Origin: Winogradskyella thalassocola
Lineage (GTDB): Bacteria > Bacteroidota > Bacteroidia > Flavobacteriales > Flavobacteriaceae
NCBI RefSeq assembly: GCF_900099995.1
Contig: NZ_FNCZ01000002.1
Location: forward strand, 62,001-126,000
Length of the DNA: 64,000 nucleotides
Direction of reading: 5' to 3'
The notes below the pieces were generated by a model. It had not been told where the DNA came from. It did not search any database and saw only the letters and a program-made list of their open reading frames with translations. Made by a program: the position numbers and the translations under genes. This document shows, piece by piece, positions 8,765-18,747 of this stretch; position 1 is the first letter of the stretch; the number at the start of each line of letters is the position of its first letter.

Positions 8765-10492
8765 CTATAAATTCATGTCTGCTAAAATCGCATTAATTCT
8801 ATCGTCCAACAATTGCTCCGTTGTCGCAAAGTCTGACGAATTGTCTAATTGTGCGTTTACGCTGATGTAGAATTTTATTTTTGGTTCCGTTCCACTAGGT
8901 CGTAGTGCAATTTTACTTCCATTTTCAGTGTAGTAAATTAATACGTTAGATTTCGGGATGTCTATAGCTGTTTCTTCGTTAGATTGAAGGTTTTTAGAAA
9001 TAGACAATTGGTAATCTTCAATTAAGACTACTTTTTCACCATTGATTTCTTTTAAAGGATTATTTCGAGCATCAACCATCATTTGTTTAATTTCTTGTGC
9101 TCCTTCGATGCCTTTTTTAGTTAAGGACACTAAATGTTCTTTAAAGAAACCATGCTCAACGTACAAATCAATTAATTCTTGATATAATGTTTTACCATTT
9201 GCTTTTGCCTGTGCCGCAATTTCGCAAGCTAAAAGGGTAGAAGTTACTGCATCCTTATCGCGTACAAAATCACCAACCATAAATCCAAAGCTTTCTTCAC
9301 CACCACCAATAAAATCCAGCTGTGGGAAGTCTTTGATCATTTTAGCAATCCATTTGAATCCTGTTAATCCAATTTTAGATTCAACATTATATGCATTACC
9401 TAAAACGGTCATCATTGGAGTCGATACAATTGTAGATGCTATAAATTGATTGTCATTAATTTTACCTTCTTTTTTCCATTGTTTTAAGAGAAAGTTCGTC
9501 ATTAAAACCATAGCTTGATTCCCATTAAGAATTACCAATTCATTGTCTAAGTTTCTAACGACAACACCTAAACGGTCACAATCAGGGTCTGTACCTATAA
9601 CGATATCTCCATCTACTTTTTCTGCCAATTCCATAGCCATTTTTAAAGCCGCAGGCTCTTCCGGGTTTGGAGATACTACCGTTGGAAAATCTCCATTAGG
9701 AACACGTTGTTCTTCAACAATATGAACATTAGAATAACCAGCACGTTTAAAAGTTTCAGGAATCGCCGTTATAGACGTCCCGTGTAATGAAGTAAATACA
9801 ATATTTAAATTTTCTTTGGCAGCTTTAGGCGTATCAAAACTACCATTACTAACACAGGCGTCAATAAAAACATCATCAACGTCTTTTCCTATATATTGAA
9901 TTAAATCAGAATTGGCTTCAAACTTAATTTCAGAATAATCTAAACGATTTATTTCAGCTATTACAGCTGAATCTTGAGGCGGGACTAATTGACCTCCATC
10001 TTGCCAGTAAACTTTATATCCGTTGTATTCTGGTGGATTGTGAGATGCTGTTAATACAATACCACAATGACAGTTTAAATGTTTTAAGGCGAATGATAAT
10101 TCTGGTGTTGGTCTTAATTCTTCAAACAAAAACACTTTAATTCCATTGGCTGAAAATACATCAGCTACAAGCTTTCCGAATGATTGGCTATTATGTCTAC
10201 AATCGTAAGCAATTGCAACTTTTATATCCTCATTAGGAAACGATTCTTTTAAATAATTACTTAAACCTTGTGTGTTTTTTCCTAAGGTATACTTATTGAT
10301 TCGGTTAGTACCCAATCCCATAATTCCGCGCATTCCACCAGTTCCAAATTCAAGATCTTTATAAAAACTTTCCTCTAATTCTTTAGGATTAGAAGCTATC
10401 ATGTTTTTAATTTCCTTTTGAGAGTCTTCATCAAAAGTTGGTGTTAGCCAAGAATTTACACGTTCTAAAATTTCTGGTTTAATATGTATCAT
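8765..10492 (-). CDS. phospho-sugar mutase (phosphoglucomutase/phosphomannomutase family)
   Basis: 575 residues from the ATG at 10492; the frame is open 11 codons further but M-I-H-I-K-P-E-I-L is the family-like start. Catalytic phosphoserine loop [13 protein letters not shown], metal loop [10 protein letters not shown], sugar-binding G-G-E-E-S-F-G and C-terminal phosphate-binding R-P-S-G-T-E-P-K are all present. It interconverts hexose 1- and 6-phosphates for cell-envelope sugar nucleotides. Position between a GT2 enzyme and an ABC exporter fits envelope glycan synthesis. Substrate (glucose versus mannose) cannot be fixed. Confidence 0.92.
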   Translation of the reverse strand: MIHIKPEILERVNSWLTPTFDEDSQKEIKNMIASNPKELEESFYKDLEFGTGGMRGIMGLGTNRINKYTLGKNTQGLSNYLKESFPNEDIKVAIAYDCRHNSQSFGKLVADVFSANGIKVFLFEELRPTPELSFALKHLNCHCGIVLTASHNPPEYNGYKVYWQDGGQLVPPQDSAVIAEINRLDYSEIKFEANSDLIQYIGKDVDDVFIDACVSNGSFDTPKAAKENLNIVFTSLHGTSITAIPETFKRAGYSNVHIVEEQRVPNGDFPTVVSPNPEEPAALKMAMELAEKVDGDIVIGTDPDCDRLGVVVRNLDNELVILNGNQAMVLMTNFLLKQWKKEGKINDNQFIASTIVSTPMMTVLGNAYNVESKIGLTGFKWIAKMIKDFPQLDFIGGGEESFGFMVGDFVRDKDAVTSTLLACEIAAQAKANGKTLYQELIDLYVEHGFFKEHLVSLTKKGIEGAQEIKQMMVDARNNPLKEINGEKVVLIEDYQLSISKNLQSNEETAIDIPKSNVLIYYTENGSKIALRPSGTEPKIKFYISVNAQLDNSSDFATTEQLLDDRINAILADMNL

Positions 10493-10568
10493 GGGTAAAA
10501 TGGATTTATTAACAAAAATAAACAATTCAATATTTTAATATGTCTTGTAGTGCAACAAAATTGTCTTA

Positions 10569-11519
10569 TTACGACAGATTCAAATTTTCTTTTATAAAAT
10601 AACGCTGTTGCTGTCGGTTGGATCGTAGAATAAGCTCCCCTAAAAAGCCTGCGATAAATAATTGCGAACCAATAATCATAGTTGAAAGCGCAATGTAGAA
10701 TTGTGGTCGGTCTGTAATGAGACGTCCTGTTGGATTTAAAAAGAGCTTATCAATTCCTAAATAAAAAGAAAAACAAAAACCAATAAAAAACATGATGACG
10801 CCAAGTGCACCAAATAAGTGCATTGGTCTTTTACCAAAGTGAGATACAAACCAAATGGTGATGAGATCTAAAAAACCATTGACAAAACGGTTCATTCCAA
10901 ATTTAGTATGCCCATATTTACGAGCTTGGTGCTGTACTACTTTTTCTCCAATATGAGTGAACCCTGCGTTTTTTGCGAGGACAGGGATGTAGCGATGCAT
11001 TTCGCCATACACATCAATATGTTTTACAACGGTATTGCTATAGGCTTTTAAGCCGCAGTTAAAATCATTCAAGGTAACACCAGACGTACGTCTTGCTGCC
11101 CAATTGAATAATTTTGAAGGTAAATTTTTAGAAAAATAAGAATCGTAACGCTTCTTTTTCCAGCCAGAAACCAAATCAAAACCATCACTTTTTATCATTT
11201 TAAAGAGTTCTGGGATTTCTTCAGGATTATCTTGTAAGTCGGCATCCATTGTAATGACGACATCTCCTTCAGCTTTAGCAAAACCAGCATGTAAAGCTTG
11301 AGATTTTCCAAAGTTTTTAAGAAATTTAATGCCTTTTACTTTGGGATTAATTTCACCAAGTTCAGAAATTATTTGCCACGATTTATCAGTGCTACCGTCG
11401 TCTATAAAAAGAATTTCATAAGAAAACTGATTGGATAGCATCACTGAAACTATCCAATCGTGTAATTCTTTTAAAGAGTCGCGTTCGTTAAGTAGTGGAA
11501 TTACTACTGATATATCCAT
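10569..11519 (-). CDS. family 2 glycosyltransferase, DPM1/GtrB-like
   Basis: 316 residues. N-terminal GT-A domain with V-V-I-P-L-L-N-E, D-D-G-S-T-D and the D-A-D-L-Q-D-N-P metal/nucleotide-binding motif near residue 92; two C-terminal membrane helices (about 232-252 and 275-300). This is the arrangement of polyprenyl-phosphate glycosyltransferases such as DPM1, ArnC and GtrB, which load a sugar on a lipid carrier at the cytoplasmic face. It precedes the phospho-sugar mutase on the same strand. Confidence 0.9.
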   Translation of the reverse strand: MDISVVIPLLNERDSLKELHDWIVSVMLSNQFSYEILFIDDGSTDKSWQIISELGEINPKVKGIKFLKNFGKSQALHAGFAKAEGDVVITMDADLQDNPEEIPELFKMIKSDGFDLVSGWKKKRYDSYFSKNLPSKLFNWAARRTSGVTLNDFNCGLKAYSNTVVKHIDVYGEMHRYIPVLAKNAGFTHIGEKVVQHQARKYGHTKFGMNRFVNGFLDLITIWFVSHFGKRPMHLFGALGVIMFFIGFCFSFYLGIDKLFLNPTGRLITDRPQFYIALSTMIIGSQLFIAGFLGELILRSNRQQQRYFIKENLNLS

Positions 11520-11563
11520 ATGATTTTAGTCTAATTTCTAGTCTCCAAAAATAAAGAAATTAT

Positions 11564-12097
11564 TTAAGCTGCGTCCGGATCATTTTTTTTAGTAGCTGCA
11601 GCAACAATAAGACCAATAATACTAAAGCCTACAAGTTGATATGCAATAGACTTTATCGTGTTTCCTAAAGAGAAGAAACTTTCTTCTTTTTGTATTTGTT
11701 CCATGGCTTCATCAATTGATGATTGTGGTGCACCAAATCTTTCCATCATTGCTAACTGATTATCTATGATTTTTTGCTGGAGAATACTAGCAGCTTCCGC
11801 GTCAACGATATTAAAAATAATAAAGCCTACAAGAGCAGGAATTGCAACTCCAACAAGAATTGTTATAAAAAAAGCTGTAAAAGCATTTTTAAAACTAATA
11901 AAGCCTCCTAATAATTTTTTAGCTTTAATTGCAGATACAATTCCAAAAATTATAACTAAAAACATTTGACCAATTCCAAACCACCATTCCGTAAATAAAT
12001 CAAGATAAACAGCATAGCCAATTATAGTGAAAGATGATAGTATAAGTGCTAAATACAGTCCGTAATTAAGCGCCGAAGATTTCAAAGATTTATCCAT
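11564..12097 (-). CDS. DUF4199 domain membrane protein
   Basis: 177 residues with four predicted transmembrane helices (about 13-31, 38-57, 72-94, 147-168) and a helical charged loop before the last. The pattern L-L-G-G-F-I-S-F-K-N-A-F after helix 2 is typical of DUF4199, a Bacteroidota-specific family without known function. It is the first gene of the minus-strand run that continues with GT2, the mutase and the ABC exporter. A TAACTTTG-like -10 element occurs upstream on the minus strand (12138-12145) without a convincing -33. Confidence 0.8.
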   Translation of the reverse strand: MDKSLKSSALNYGLYLALILSSFTIIGYAVYLDLFTEWWFGIGQMFLVIIFGIVSAIKAKKLLGGFISFKNAFTAFFITILVGVAIPALVGFIIFNIVDAEAASILQQKIIDNQLAMMERFGAPQSSIDEAMEQIQKEESFFSLGNTIKSIAYQLVGFSIIGLIVAAATKKNDPDAA

Positions 12098-12189
12098 AAT
12101 TTATTATAAGTTTTTGGTTAATTAATCAGTTAGTATCCAAAGTTACATAAATGTTACATACTTTTACTAAATAAAATTTACCAAAAAGA

Positions 12190-12219
12190 TTGTGGATTTA
12201 TAAAAAATGGTTAAATTTG
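12190..12219 (+). promoter_or_regulatory. promoter of rpmE2
   Basis: TTG (12190-12192), 19 bases, TAAATTTG (12212-12219): an exact match to the Bacteroidota housekeeping promoter. Predicted start of transcription about 30 bases before the L31 ATG. Confidence 0.75.
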
Positions 12220-12256
12220 CACCTCGAAAAATCGAATACATTTAAAGCATTTAGTG

Positions 12257-12508
12257 ATGAAAGCAGGAATACATCCAGAAAATTATAGAGTAGTAGCATT
12301 TAAAGATATGTCTAATGAAGAGGTATATTTAACTAAGTCTACAGCAGATACAAGTGAGACTATCGATGTAGATGGTACTGAATATCCATTAGTAAAATTG
12401 GAAATTTCTAGAACATCTCATCCTTTCTACACAGGTAAATCTAAATTAGTAGATACAGCTGGTCGTATTGACAAGTTCAAAAACAAATACGCAAAGTTTA
12501 AAAAATAA
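12257..12508 (+). CDS. rpmE2: 50S ribosomal protein L31, type B
   Basis: 83 residues beginning M-K-A-G-I-H-P-E; a GTG codon just upstream in frame is less likely. The sequence has V-A-F-K-D, the S-H-P-F-Y-T-G segment and the C-terminal D-K-F-K-N-K-Y that define bacterial L31. There is no CxxC zinc ribbon, so this is the zinc-independent type B form. Single-gene unit with its own promoter and a strong terminator. Confidence 0.97.
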   Translation: MKAGIHPENYRVVAFKDMSNEEVYLTKSTADTSETIDVDGTEYPLVKLEISRTSHPFYTGKSKLVDTAGRIDKFKNKYAKFKK

Positions 12509-12530
12509 ACTTCGCTTACCAATACAAATA

Positions 12531-12563
12531 AAAGCCTTTCTGTTATCAGAAAGGCTTTTTTAT
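12531..12563 (+). terminator. intrinsic terminator of rpmE2
   Basis: Perfect 13-bp stem (12531-12543 / 12548-12560) with a TTAT loop and following T-rich tail. Confidence 0.85.
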
Positions 12564-12656
12564 TTTCAGCAATTAAGTTATTTTTGATGTCATAATTGAG
12601 TTGGATTTTAGAACGATAATCTTCTTAGTGCCAACTTCAAACTTTAAAATTTCACC

Positions 12657-13832
12657 ATGAACTACATATTATTTGACGGCCCTTATCGTAATAATCTTTT
12701 ACCATTTACATTTACAAGACCCGTTGCAGACCTAAGAGTTGGTATTTTAACCATACGCCAAAAATGGGAATCGTATATAGAATACACAACGACAACGGTT
12801 ACCGAAGATTACTTGTCAGATAAGTATCCTATGGTAGAAATGGAAAATAACATTATGATCAATGCTTCTTTTTTACCAAATATGGAAGTTGCAGAGGTTG
12901 TAAAAAACTTAAGCGAAAATCAAGCTTTATTTAAAGGTGAAGATGTCATTGCATTTTATATTAAAGAAGGCGAGGAAGTTAATGACTTTTCAACGTTTGA
13001 AGCTATAGAGTTTGAAGGTGATCTTTTAAAAATTGAACATACGTGGGATATTTTTGCACTAAATGGTGAGGCAATCATCGAGGATTTTAATCTAATTACT
13101 AAGGATAGAGATTCGCAACCAATTCCTGCGACAATTAATACCATCAATCCTGAAAATATTTTTATCGAAAAAGGAGCTACCTTAAATTTCGCGACTTTAA
13201 ATGCGAGTTCTGGACCAATCTATATTGGTAGAGATGCTGAAGTTATGGAAGGTTCTCTTGTAAGAGGTCCTTTTGCGTTATGTCATAATGCGACGTTAAA
13301 AATGGCTAGTAAGATTTATGGACCAACAACTGTAGGACCACACAGTAAAGTTGGAGGAGAAGTTAGTAATTCTGTGATTTTCGGATTTTCGAACAAAGGG
13401 CATGATGGCTTTTTAGGGAATTCAGTTATCGGAGAGTGGTGTAATCTGGGTGCAGATACGAATACTAGTAATTTAAAAAATAATTACGCAGAAGTTAGAC
13501 TTTGGGATTACCAAACAGAAGGCTTTGCCAGAACTGGCCTGCAATTTTGTGGATTAATGATGGGAGATCATAGTAAGTGTGGTATTAATACTATGTTTAA
13601 TACAGGTACCGTTGTTGGTGTTAGTGCTAATATCTTTGGAAGTGGTTTTCCGAGAAACTTTGTACCAAGTTTTTCTTGGGGCGGAAGCAAAGGTTTTGTG
13701 ACTTATAAAACAGACAAGGCGTTTGAAGTTGCAGAAGTAGTGATGGGTAGACGCAAAGAGGAATTTACAGAAATAGACAAAGCAATTTTAAATCATATTT
13801 TCGAAGAATCAAAGCAATATAGAAAAGACTAA
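12657..13832 (+). CDS. GlmU-like sugar-nucleotidyltransferase family protein
   Basis: 391 residues. The N-terminus (L-F-D-G-P-Y-R, F-T-F-T-R-P-V-A-D-L-R) corresponds to the Bacteroidota 'putative sugar nucleotidyltransferase' family; from about residue 170 a left-handed beta-helix with hexapeptide-type repeats follows (I-Y-I-G-R-D-A-E, K-I-Y-G-P-T-T-V-G-P, V-I-F-G-F-S, V-I-G-E-W-C-N-L-G-A). It resembles GlmU in domain order, but the usual pyrophosphorylase signature G-x-G-T-R-M is absent, so true UDP-GlcNAc synthesis is doubtful. Followed after 4 bases by the PD40 gene. Confidence 0.8.
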   Translation: MNYILFDGPYRNNLLPFTFTRPVADLRVGILTIRQKWESYIEYTTTTVTEDYLSDKYPMVEMENNIMINASFLPNMEVAEVVKNLSENQALFKGEDVIAFYIKEGEEVNDFSTFEAIEFEGDLLKIEHTWDIFALNGEAIIEDFNLITKDRDSQPIPATINTINPENIFIEKGATLNFATLNASSGPIYIGRDAEVMEGSLVRGPFALCHNATLKMASKIYGPTTVGPHSKVGGEVSNSVIFGFSNKGHDGFLGNSVIGEWCNLGADTNTSNLKNNYAEVRLWDYQTEGFARTGLQFCGLMMGDHSKCGINTMFNTGTVVGVSANIFGSGFPRNFVPSFSWGGSKGFVTYKTDKAFEVAEVVMGRRKEEFTEIDKAILNHIFEESKQYRKD

Positions 13833-13836
13833 AGTC

Positions 13837-14748
13837 ATGTTAAAGCTCAAATTTACCTTACTTTTTTTATTTTTTATAAGTTTCGGATTTTCACAAGAGA
13901 TTGAAGTTAAAAAACTTGAAATTAACACCAAACTAGATCATTTTGCAGCTAGAGTTGTAAATGATAAAGTATTTTTTAGCTCTAATCTTGTCACAAAAAG
14001 AGGGAGAGCAATATCAGATCACTTCTCTCAAGAACTCTTTGGAGTATATTCGGGTACAGTTGGTAACAATGGTGAGATAAAGGATGCCGAAATGATAAAG
14101 AAAACAGAATATGGTCAGTTTAATATGTCTGTTACAACCCACTCTAGAGATGGGAAATATATGTACTTCACCGGCAATCATAGTAAAAAGGGAGAGGATA
14201 AGTTAAAGGATGAAAAAGTTTATAATCTTTTAATTACAAGAGCTGAATATGTTGAAGATGAAGGGTGGACAAACTTTGTAGATTTACCATTTTGTGATCC
14301 TGCATTTAATTATGCTCATCCGGCCTTATCTCCAGATGGTTCAACCTTGTATTTTATTGCAGATGTTGAAGGCACAAAGGGGAAATCAGATTTATATAAA
14401 GTTTCAGTGTCTGACCATAAAAGTTATGGTGAAGTCACAAAATTATCTGATAGTATTAATTCTTCTCGTACAGAGCTTTATCCTTTTGTAAGCACAGATA
14501 ACAAACTTTACTTTTCTTCTGATAGAAAAGGTGGAAAAGGTTCTTTAGATGTGTATTCTTATGATTTAGAGAATGATGATCCTGAACAAATTGCAGTGTC
14601 TTTAGATGAGCCTATTAATAGTATTGGTGATGATTTTTCATTCTTCCTCAATGATGATTTATCTACAGGGTATTTATCGTCGCGACGCCTTAGAGGTGAG
14701 GGCAGAGATGATTTGTATTATTTTTCAGGATTTAAGAGCAAAAATTAA
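13837..14748 (+). CDS. exported PD40 (TolB-like) beta-propeller protein
   Basis: 303 residues, signal peptide ending G-F-S-Q. Contains PD40/WD40-like blades: G-K-Y-M-Y-F-T-G, D-G-S-T-L-Y-F-I-A-D, N-K-L-Y-F-S-S-D-R-K-G-G-K-G-S-L-D-V-Y. Such propellers are frequent in flavobacterial periplasmic proteins, often fused to an OmpA domain, which is absent here. Co-directional and 4 bases after the GlmU-like gene. Specific role unknown. Confidence 0.75.
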   Translation: MLKLKFTLLFLFFISFGFSQEIEVKKLEINTKLDHFAARVVNDKVFFSSNLVTKRGRAISDHFSQELFGVYSGTVGNNGEIKDAEMIKKTEYGQFNMSVTTHSRDGKYMYFTGNHSKKGEDKLKDEKVYNLLITRAEYVEDEGWTNFVDLPFCDPAFNYAHPALSPDGSTLYFIADVEGTKGKSDLYKVSVSDHKSYGEVTKLSDSINSSRTELYPFVSTDNKLYFSSDRKGGKGSLDVYSYDLENDDPEQIAVSLDEPINSIGDDFSFFLNDDLSTGYLSSRRLRGEGRDDLYYFSGFKSKN

Positions 14749-14757
14749 TTGGCATCT

Positions 14758-16407
14758 TTAATTTTTGAGTTCACTTTTTTTAACAGATTTCAGTTCCAAT
14801 AAATTAGTCGCATTAATACCCAAACCAGTGACATTCTTTCTCGTAAATCTAACGACTTCATCATAAAACATCGGCACTACTGGTGCAGAAGCCATAAGTA
14901 AAGAATCCATTTTAGTATACAGTTCTATACGTTTGTTATAATCCGTTTCTAAATACGCAGCTTCATACATGTCATCGAATGCATCATTCTTAAAATGCGT
15001 GTAATTAGGACCGTTCGGAGCAAAGTTTTTGCTGTAGTATAAGGATAAATAGTTTTCAGCATCAGGATAATCGGCAATCCAACTCGCTCTGAAAAAATCG
15101 ACCTGTCCATTAGCTTTAGCATCTTTCAAACTTGATGGCGGAATAACATCAATAGAAACCATTAGGCCTGTTTTTTGGAGCTCTCGTTGAATAAATTCGC
15201 AAAAACTTAAATAATTACTTGTAGTCGTTAATGTAATTTCAGGATTTTTAATTCCTGTTTCTGCTTTAAATTCGGACACCAATTGCTTAGCCAAATCGGG
15301 TTGATAGTTAAAACCAATTGTAGCATCAAAACCAGGTAAACCTTTGGGAATAAAACCACCATTTGCAGGAATTCCGATACCATTTCTCAAATACATCATC
15401 ATTTTATTGCGATCAAAACCTACATTAATCGCTTTTCGCAGTTTTAAAGATTGAATAGTACTAACCTCACTTTCCATAAAAAAGGCTAGATATTCGGTGT
15501 TGAGATAGGGACCACGAATCATATTCACATCAGCTGTATAATTCGATTTTAATTGCCCGACGGTAGTTAAAATTTCATCTTTATAAGAGCCGTCTAAACC
15601 CGATACAAAATCAATGTTACCCTGCGCAAACTGAAGAAATTCACTTTGCTTATCTGGTAAAAAAGTAATAGCAACCGCTTCAAGATATGGTAACTGTTGG
15701 TTAAGAGAATCGGTTTCAAAATAATTATTATTTCTTCTGAATACTAATTTTAAATTTTCTTCCCAACGTTTAAATTTAAAAGGGCCAGTTCCAATGGGGT
15801 GAGATCTAAAATCATTCCCATAATGTTCCACAATTTCCTTTGGCACCACAGAACAATATTTCATGGTTAACAAGCCTAAAAACGCAGGAAAAGCTTGTTT
15901 CAGTTTAATTTGAAATGTAGAATCGTTTATAGCAGAAAAGTCTTCAACCTTATTTAAAACCCAACTTCCTGGTGACGCAATCGCTTTATTTCTTAAACGG
16001 TTAAAGCTATATTCAAAATCAGATGCCGTTACTAGCCTTGTAGAATCTTGGTTGCTGAGCGAAGTCTTAGTCCCAAATAATTCATGTTTATGAAAAAACA
16101 CATCATCTCTAAGTGTAAATGTGTAGGTTTTTGCACTATCGGTAATTGACCAATGTTTAGCAATAGAAGGTTTTACATTGAGTTCGTCGTCCATCTGCAC
16201 CAATCCATTAAATAACTGATTTGTAGCCCAAATGTCGGCTAAGTCTTTAGAAAATGCCGGATCTAAAGAGCCTATGTTTTTATGTTCGTTATATCTAAAT
16301 ACAAGATGGTCTAATGGCGCGCTTTCTTTTGAAGTACAAGAAAATGTCATTAAAAATAAGACTCCAAAAAGTAAACTATTGAATAAGAATCGTACGAGCT
16401 TTAGCAT
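14758..16407 (-). CDS. peptide/oligopeptide ABC transporter substrate-binding lipoprotein (SBP_bac_5)
   Basis: 549 residues from the ATG at 16407; the longer frame to 16434 would need TTG. Lipobox L-M-T-F-S-C-T-S. Family 5 solute-binding features: L-D-P-A-F-S near 40, the G-T-G-P-F-K segment near 210, and F-D-R-N-K-M-M near 330. Such proteins bind oligopeptides or related ligands. No permease or ATPase genes are adjacent, so the transport partner is elsewhere or the protein has another role. Divergent from mtaB with a short shared upstream region. Confidence 0.88.
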   Translation of the reverse strand: MLKLVRFLFNSLLFGVLFLMTFSCTSKESAPLDHLVFRYNEHKNIGSLDPAFSKDLADIWATNQLFNGLVQMDDELNVKPSIAKHWSITDSAKTYTFTLRDDVFFHKHELFGTKTSLSNQDSTRLVTASDFEYSFNRLRNKAIASPGSWVLNKVEDFSAINDSTFQIKLKQAFPAFLGLLTMKYCSVVPKEIVEHYGNDFRSHPIGTGPFKFKRWEENLKLVFRRNNNYFETDSLNQQLPYLEAVAITFLPDKQSEFLQFAQGNIDFVSGLDGSYKDEILTTVGQLKSNYTADVNMIRGPYLNTEYLAFFMESEVSTIQSLKLRKAINVGFDRNKMMMYLRNGIGIPANGGFIPKGLPGFDATIGFNYQPDLAKQLVSEFKAETGIKNPEITLTTTSNYLSFCEFIQRELQKTGLMVSIDVIPPSSLKDAKANGQVDFFRASWIADYPDAENYLSLYYSKNFAPNGPNYTHFKNDAFDDMYEAAYLETDYNKRIELYTKMDSLLMASAPVVPMFYDEVVRFTRKNVTGLGINATNLLELKSVKKSELKN

Positions 16408-16422
16408 ATAAGTTATATGTTG

Positions 16423-16430
16423 TAAATTTG
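16423..16430 (+). promoter_or_regulatory. -7 element before mtaB
   Basis: TAAATTTG 23 bases before the mtaB ATG matches TAnnTTTG; the expected -33 position carries only TTTA (16400-16403), so the call is tentative. Confidence 0.4.
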
Positions 16431-16452
16431 CCAACTTGGTAAAAGTACAAGA

Positions 16453-17787
16453 ATGAATCCAACAAAAAAAGTCGCATTTTATACATTAGGTTGTAAACTG
16501 AATTTTTCAGAAACATCTACAATCGCAAGAGGTTTTGCAGATGAAGGTTTTGATCGTGTAGATTTTAAGGAAACAGCAGATATTTATGTCATAAATACCT
16601 GTTCGGTAACCGAAAATGCAGACAAGCGTTTTAAAACCATTGTAAAGCAAGCTCAAAAAAGCAATCCAGACGCTTTTGTTGCGGCTATTGGTTGTTACGC
16701 ACAGTTGAAACCAAAAGAGTTAGCAGATGTACACGGTGTAGATTTGGTTTTGGGAGCCACAGAGAAATTCAAGATTACAGATTACTTAAATGACTTAACT
16801 AAAAACGATTTTGGCGAAGTGCATTCTTGCGAAATAGAAGAAGCAGATTTCTATGTTGGTAGTTATTCTATTGGCGATAGAACTAGAGCCTTTCTTAAAG
16901 TACAAGATGGTTGTGATTATAAATGTACCTATTGCACAATTCCATTGGCTAGAGGGATTTCTCGTAGTGATACCATGACTAATGTTTTGAAGAATGCTAA
17001 AGAAATTTCAGAACAAGGTATCAAAGAAATTGTATTAACAGGAGTTAATATCGGTGACTATGGTAAAGGCGAATTCGGGAATAAAAAACACGAGCATACT
17101 TTTTTAGATTTGGTTAAAGAGTTAGATCAGGTTGAAGGTATTGAGCGTTTAAGAATTTCATCTATAGAACCCAATTTATTGAAAAATGAAATCATTGATT
17201 TGGTTTCAAATTCACGAGCATTTGTTCCTCATTTTCATATACCGTTACAAAGCGGAAGTAATGAAATTTTAAAAAAGATGAAACGTCGCTACATGAAGGA
17301 ATTGTATGTAGATAGAGTTTCAAAAATAAATGAAGTGATGCCTCACGCTTGTATTGGTGTGGATGTTATCGTTGGATTTCCTGGTGAAACAGACGAATTG
17401 TTTTTAGAAACATATAACTTTTTAAGTTCATTAGATATTTCATATTTACACGTGTTTCAATATTCAGAACGCGATAATACAGAAGCTGCAAAAATGCCGA
17501 ATGTCGTTTCTAAGGCAAAAAGAGTAAAACGCAGTAAAATGTTAAGAGGTTTATCTGCTAAAAAACGTCGTGCATTTTATGAGAATCAATTAGATACAGA
17601 TCGCATTGTGTTGTTTGAAAGTGAAAACAAAGAAGGGTATATTCATGGGTTTACAGAAAACTATGTAAAAGTTAAAGCACCTTGGAATCCTGAATTGGTA
17701 AATACACTAGAAAAAGTGAGATTGACGAAAATTGATGACGATGGTTTGGTGCGATTTGAATTTCAAGAAGATTTGGCATTAAACTAG
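16453..17787 (+). CDS. mtaB: tRNA t6A37 methylthiotransferase MtaB
   Basis: 444 residues. N-terminal methylthiotransferase domain with G-C-K-L-N, N-T-C-S-V-T and G-C-Y-A-Q cysteines for one iron-sulfur cluster; radical SAM motif C-D-Y-K-C-T-Y-C near 155 for the second; C-terminal TRAM-like region. The R-x-x-x-D-G-C-D-Y-K-C-T-Y-C and I-P-L-A-R-G context assigns it to the MtaB (YqeV) rather than the MiaB or RimO branch. It converts t6A37 to ms2t6A in tRNA. Confidence 0.93.
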   Translation: MNPTKKVAFYTLGCKLNFSETSTIARGFADEGFDRVDFKETADIYVINTCSVTENADKRFKTIVKQAQKSNPDAFVAAIGCYAQLKPKELADVHGVDLVLGATEKFKITDYLNDLTKNDFGEVHSCEIEEADFYVGSYSIGDRTRAFLKVQDGCDYKCTYCTIPLARGISRSDTMTNVLKNAKEISEQGIKEIVLTGVNIGDYGKGEFGNKKHEHTFLDLVKELDQVEGIERLRISSIEPNLLKNEIIDLVSNSRAFVPHFHIPLQSGSNEILKKMKRRYMKELYVDRVSKINEVMPHACIGVDVIVGFPGETDELFLETYNFLSSLDISYLHVFQYSERDNTEAAKMPNVVSKAKRVKRSKMLRGLSAKKRRAFYENQLDTDRIVLFESENKEGYIHGFTENYVKVKAPWNPELVNTLEKVRLTKIDDDGLVRFEFQEDLALN

Positions 17788-17872
17788 TCGAATTTTTATG
17801 GTTTTAATAACATGTATTTTCCTATAAATAAGTTATTTCGTTTTATATTTGATTCTAATTAAGGATTGTACA

Positions 17873-18376
17873 TTGAAAAAAATAGTATTAGCTTCACTAC
17901 TTATTGTTTTATTGGGGTCTATGATGTCTTGTTCAGATAAAAGTGAGCATGATGTTATTGGAGTTTGGTTATTAACGACGCGAACCATTGATCTTCCGTT
18001 TGATGTAAACCAAGATGGTGTCTCTAATACGAATCTTGTAGCAGAAATAGATTGTAATAAAACAGAAACACTAACATTTGAAAATAATGGAACCGTATCT
18101 TCTGGTAATGAATTTTCTAATCCGCTAAAGTATTATAAAGAAGAGGGTACAAATGTGTACAGAATTATTTCGGACTGTAATACGGAAGGTATTATTAGTT
18201 TCGCTTCAGAGTTTGAAATCACAGAAGAAAGTACAATTAAAATTTATGATAGAGTATATGTAATCAGTGGAGACACGTTAACGACTATCTATGAAAATTC
18301 GATAAAAATTTATAACGAGGATTTTACAGAAGTTATAGAAACGAAAGATTTAAAATTGATTTATACGAAACAGTAA
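17873..18376 (+). CDS. lipocalin-like lipoprotein, paralogue of 52733-53251 (TTG start)
   Basis: 167 residues from TTG at 17873, giving a classical K-K-I lipoprotein signal with lipobox S-M-M-S-C-S; a second TTG lies 8 codons upstream. No ATG is available. The mature part begins G-V-W-L-L-T with D-V-N-Q-D-G-V, an acidic-Cys segment (E-I-D-C-N) and ends L-I-Y-T-K-Q. This pattern is shared with the lipoprotein at 52733-53251 and fits the small Bacteroidota lipocalin-like families. Ligand unknown. Confidence 0.7.
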   Translation: MKKIVLASLLIVLLGSMMSCSDKSEHDVIGVWLLTTRTIDLPFDVNQDGVSNTNLVAEIDCNKTETLTFENNGTVSSGNEFSNPLKYYKEEGTNVYRIISDCNTEGIISFASEFEITEESTIKIYDRVYVISGDTLTTIYENSIKIYNEDFTEVIETKDLKLIYTKQ

Positions 18377-18395
18377 TAATCTCAATTTTGGATAT

Positions 18396-18432
18396 AAAAA
18401 AAACCGAAACTTTTAAAGTTTCGGTTTTTTTT
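18396..18432. terminator. bidirectional terminator
   Basis: A-run, near-perfect stem ACCGAAACTT / AAGTTTCGGT around 18403-18425, then T-run, between convergent genes. A-run and T-run both suit termination in either direction. Confidence 0.8.
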
Positions 18433-18450
18433 ATAATTTGTTTTCAGAAG

Positions 18451-18747
18451 TTATATTCTAATTCCTACAGGAAGCATACGCTTATATTTTCTGTTACGTC
18501 TCACAAACTTCGCTATTTCAGGGCTTGTTGGTACCACGCTAATGTTTCGTTCTTTAATATTAGAAAAAACTAAATCAATAAACTCTAATTCAAATTCTTC
18601 TGTCCTAATAGTATCAGGAATAACCATTTTTGTTAAGAATATCTTCCTTTCTTGTAAAGAATATTCAATAATTGCCATTTCGTTTTCAACATTTAATTCA
18701 AATTGACGCAAGAAGTCATTGTCAATTAATTCAGCAGTTTCTGTCAT
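18451..18747 (-). CDS. small GNAT-like (YidJ-type) N-acetyltransferase fold protein
   Basis: 98 residues. The order F-E-L-N-V-E-N-E-M-A-I-I-E-Y, V-I-P, F-V-R-R-N-R-K-Y parallels the compact acetyltransferase family PF14542. However the acetyl-CoA pyrophosphate-binding G-x-G-x-A/G loop and the usual Pro-Cys pair are not seen (here R-T-E-E-F-E-L-E-F), so catalysis is questionable. Terminates at the shared terminator with the preceding convergent gene. Confidence 0.55.
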   Translation of the reverse strand: MTETAELIDNDFLRQFELNVENEMAIIEYSLQERKIFLTKMVIPDTIRTEEFELEFIDLVFSNIKERNISVVPTSPEIAKFVRRNRKYKRMLPVGIRI

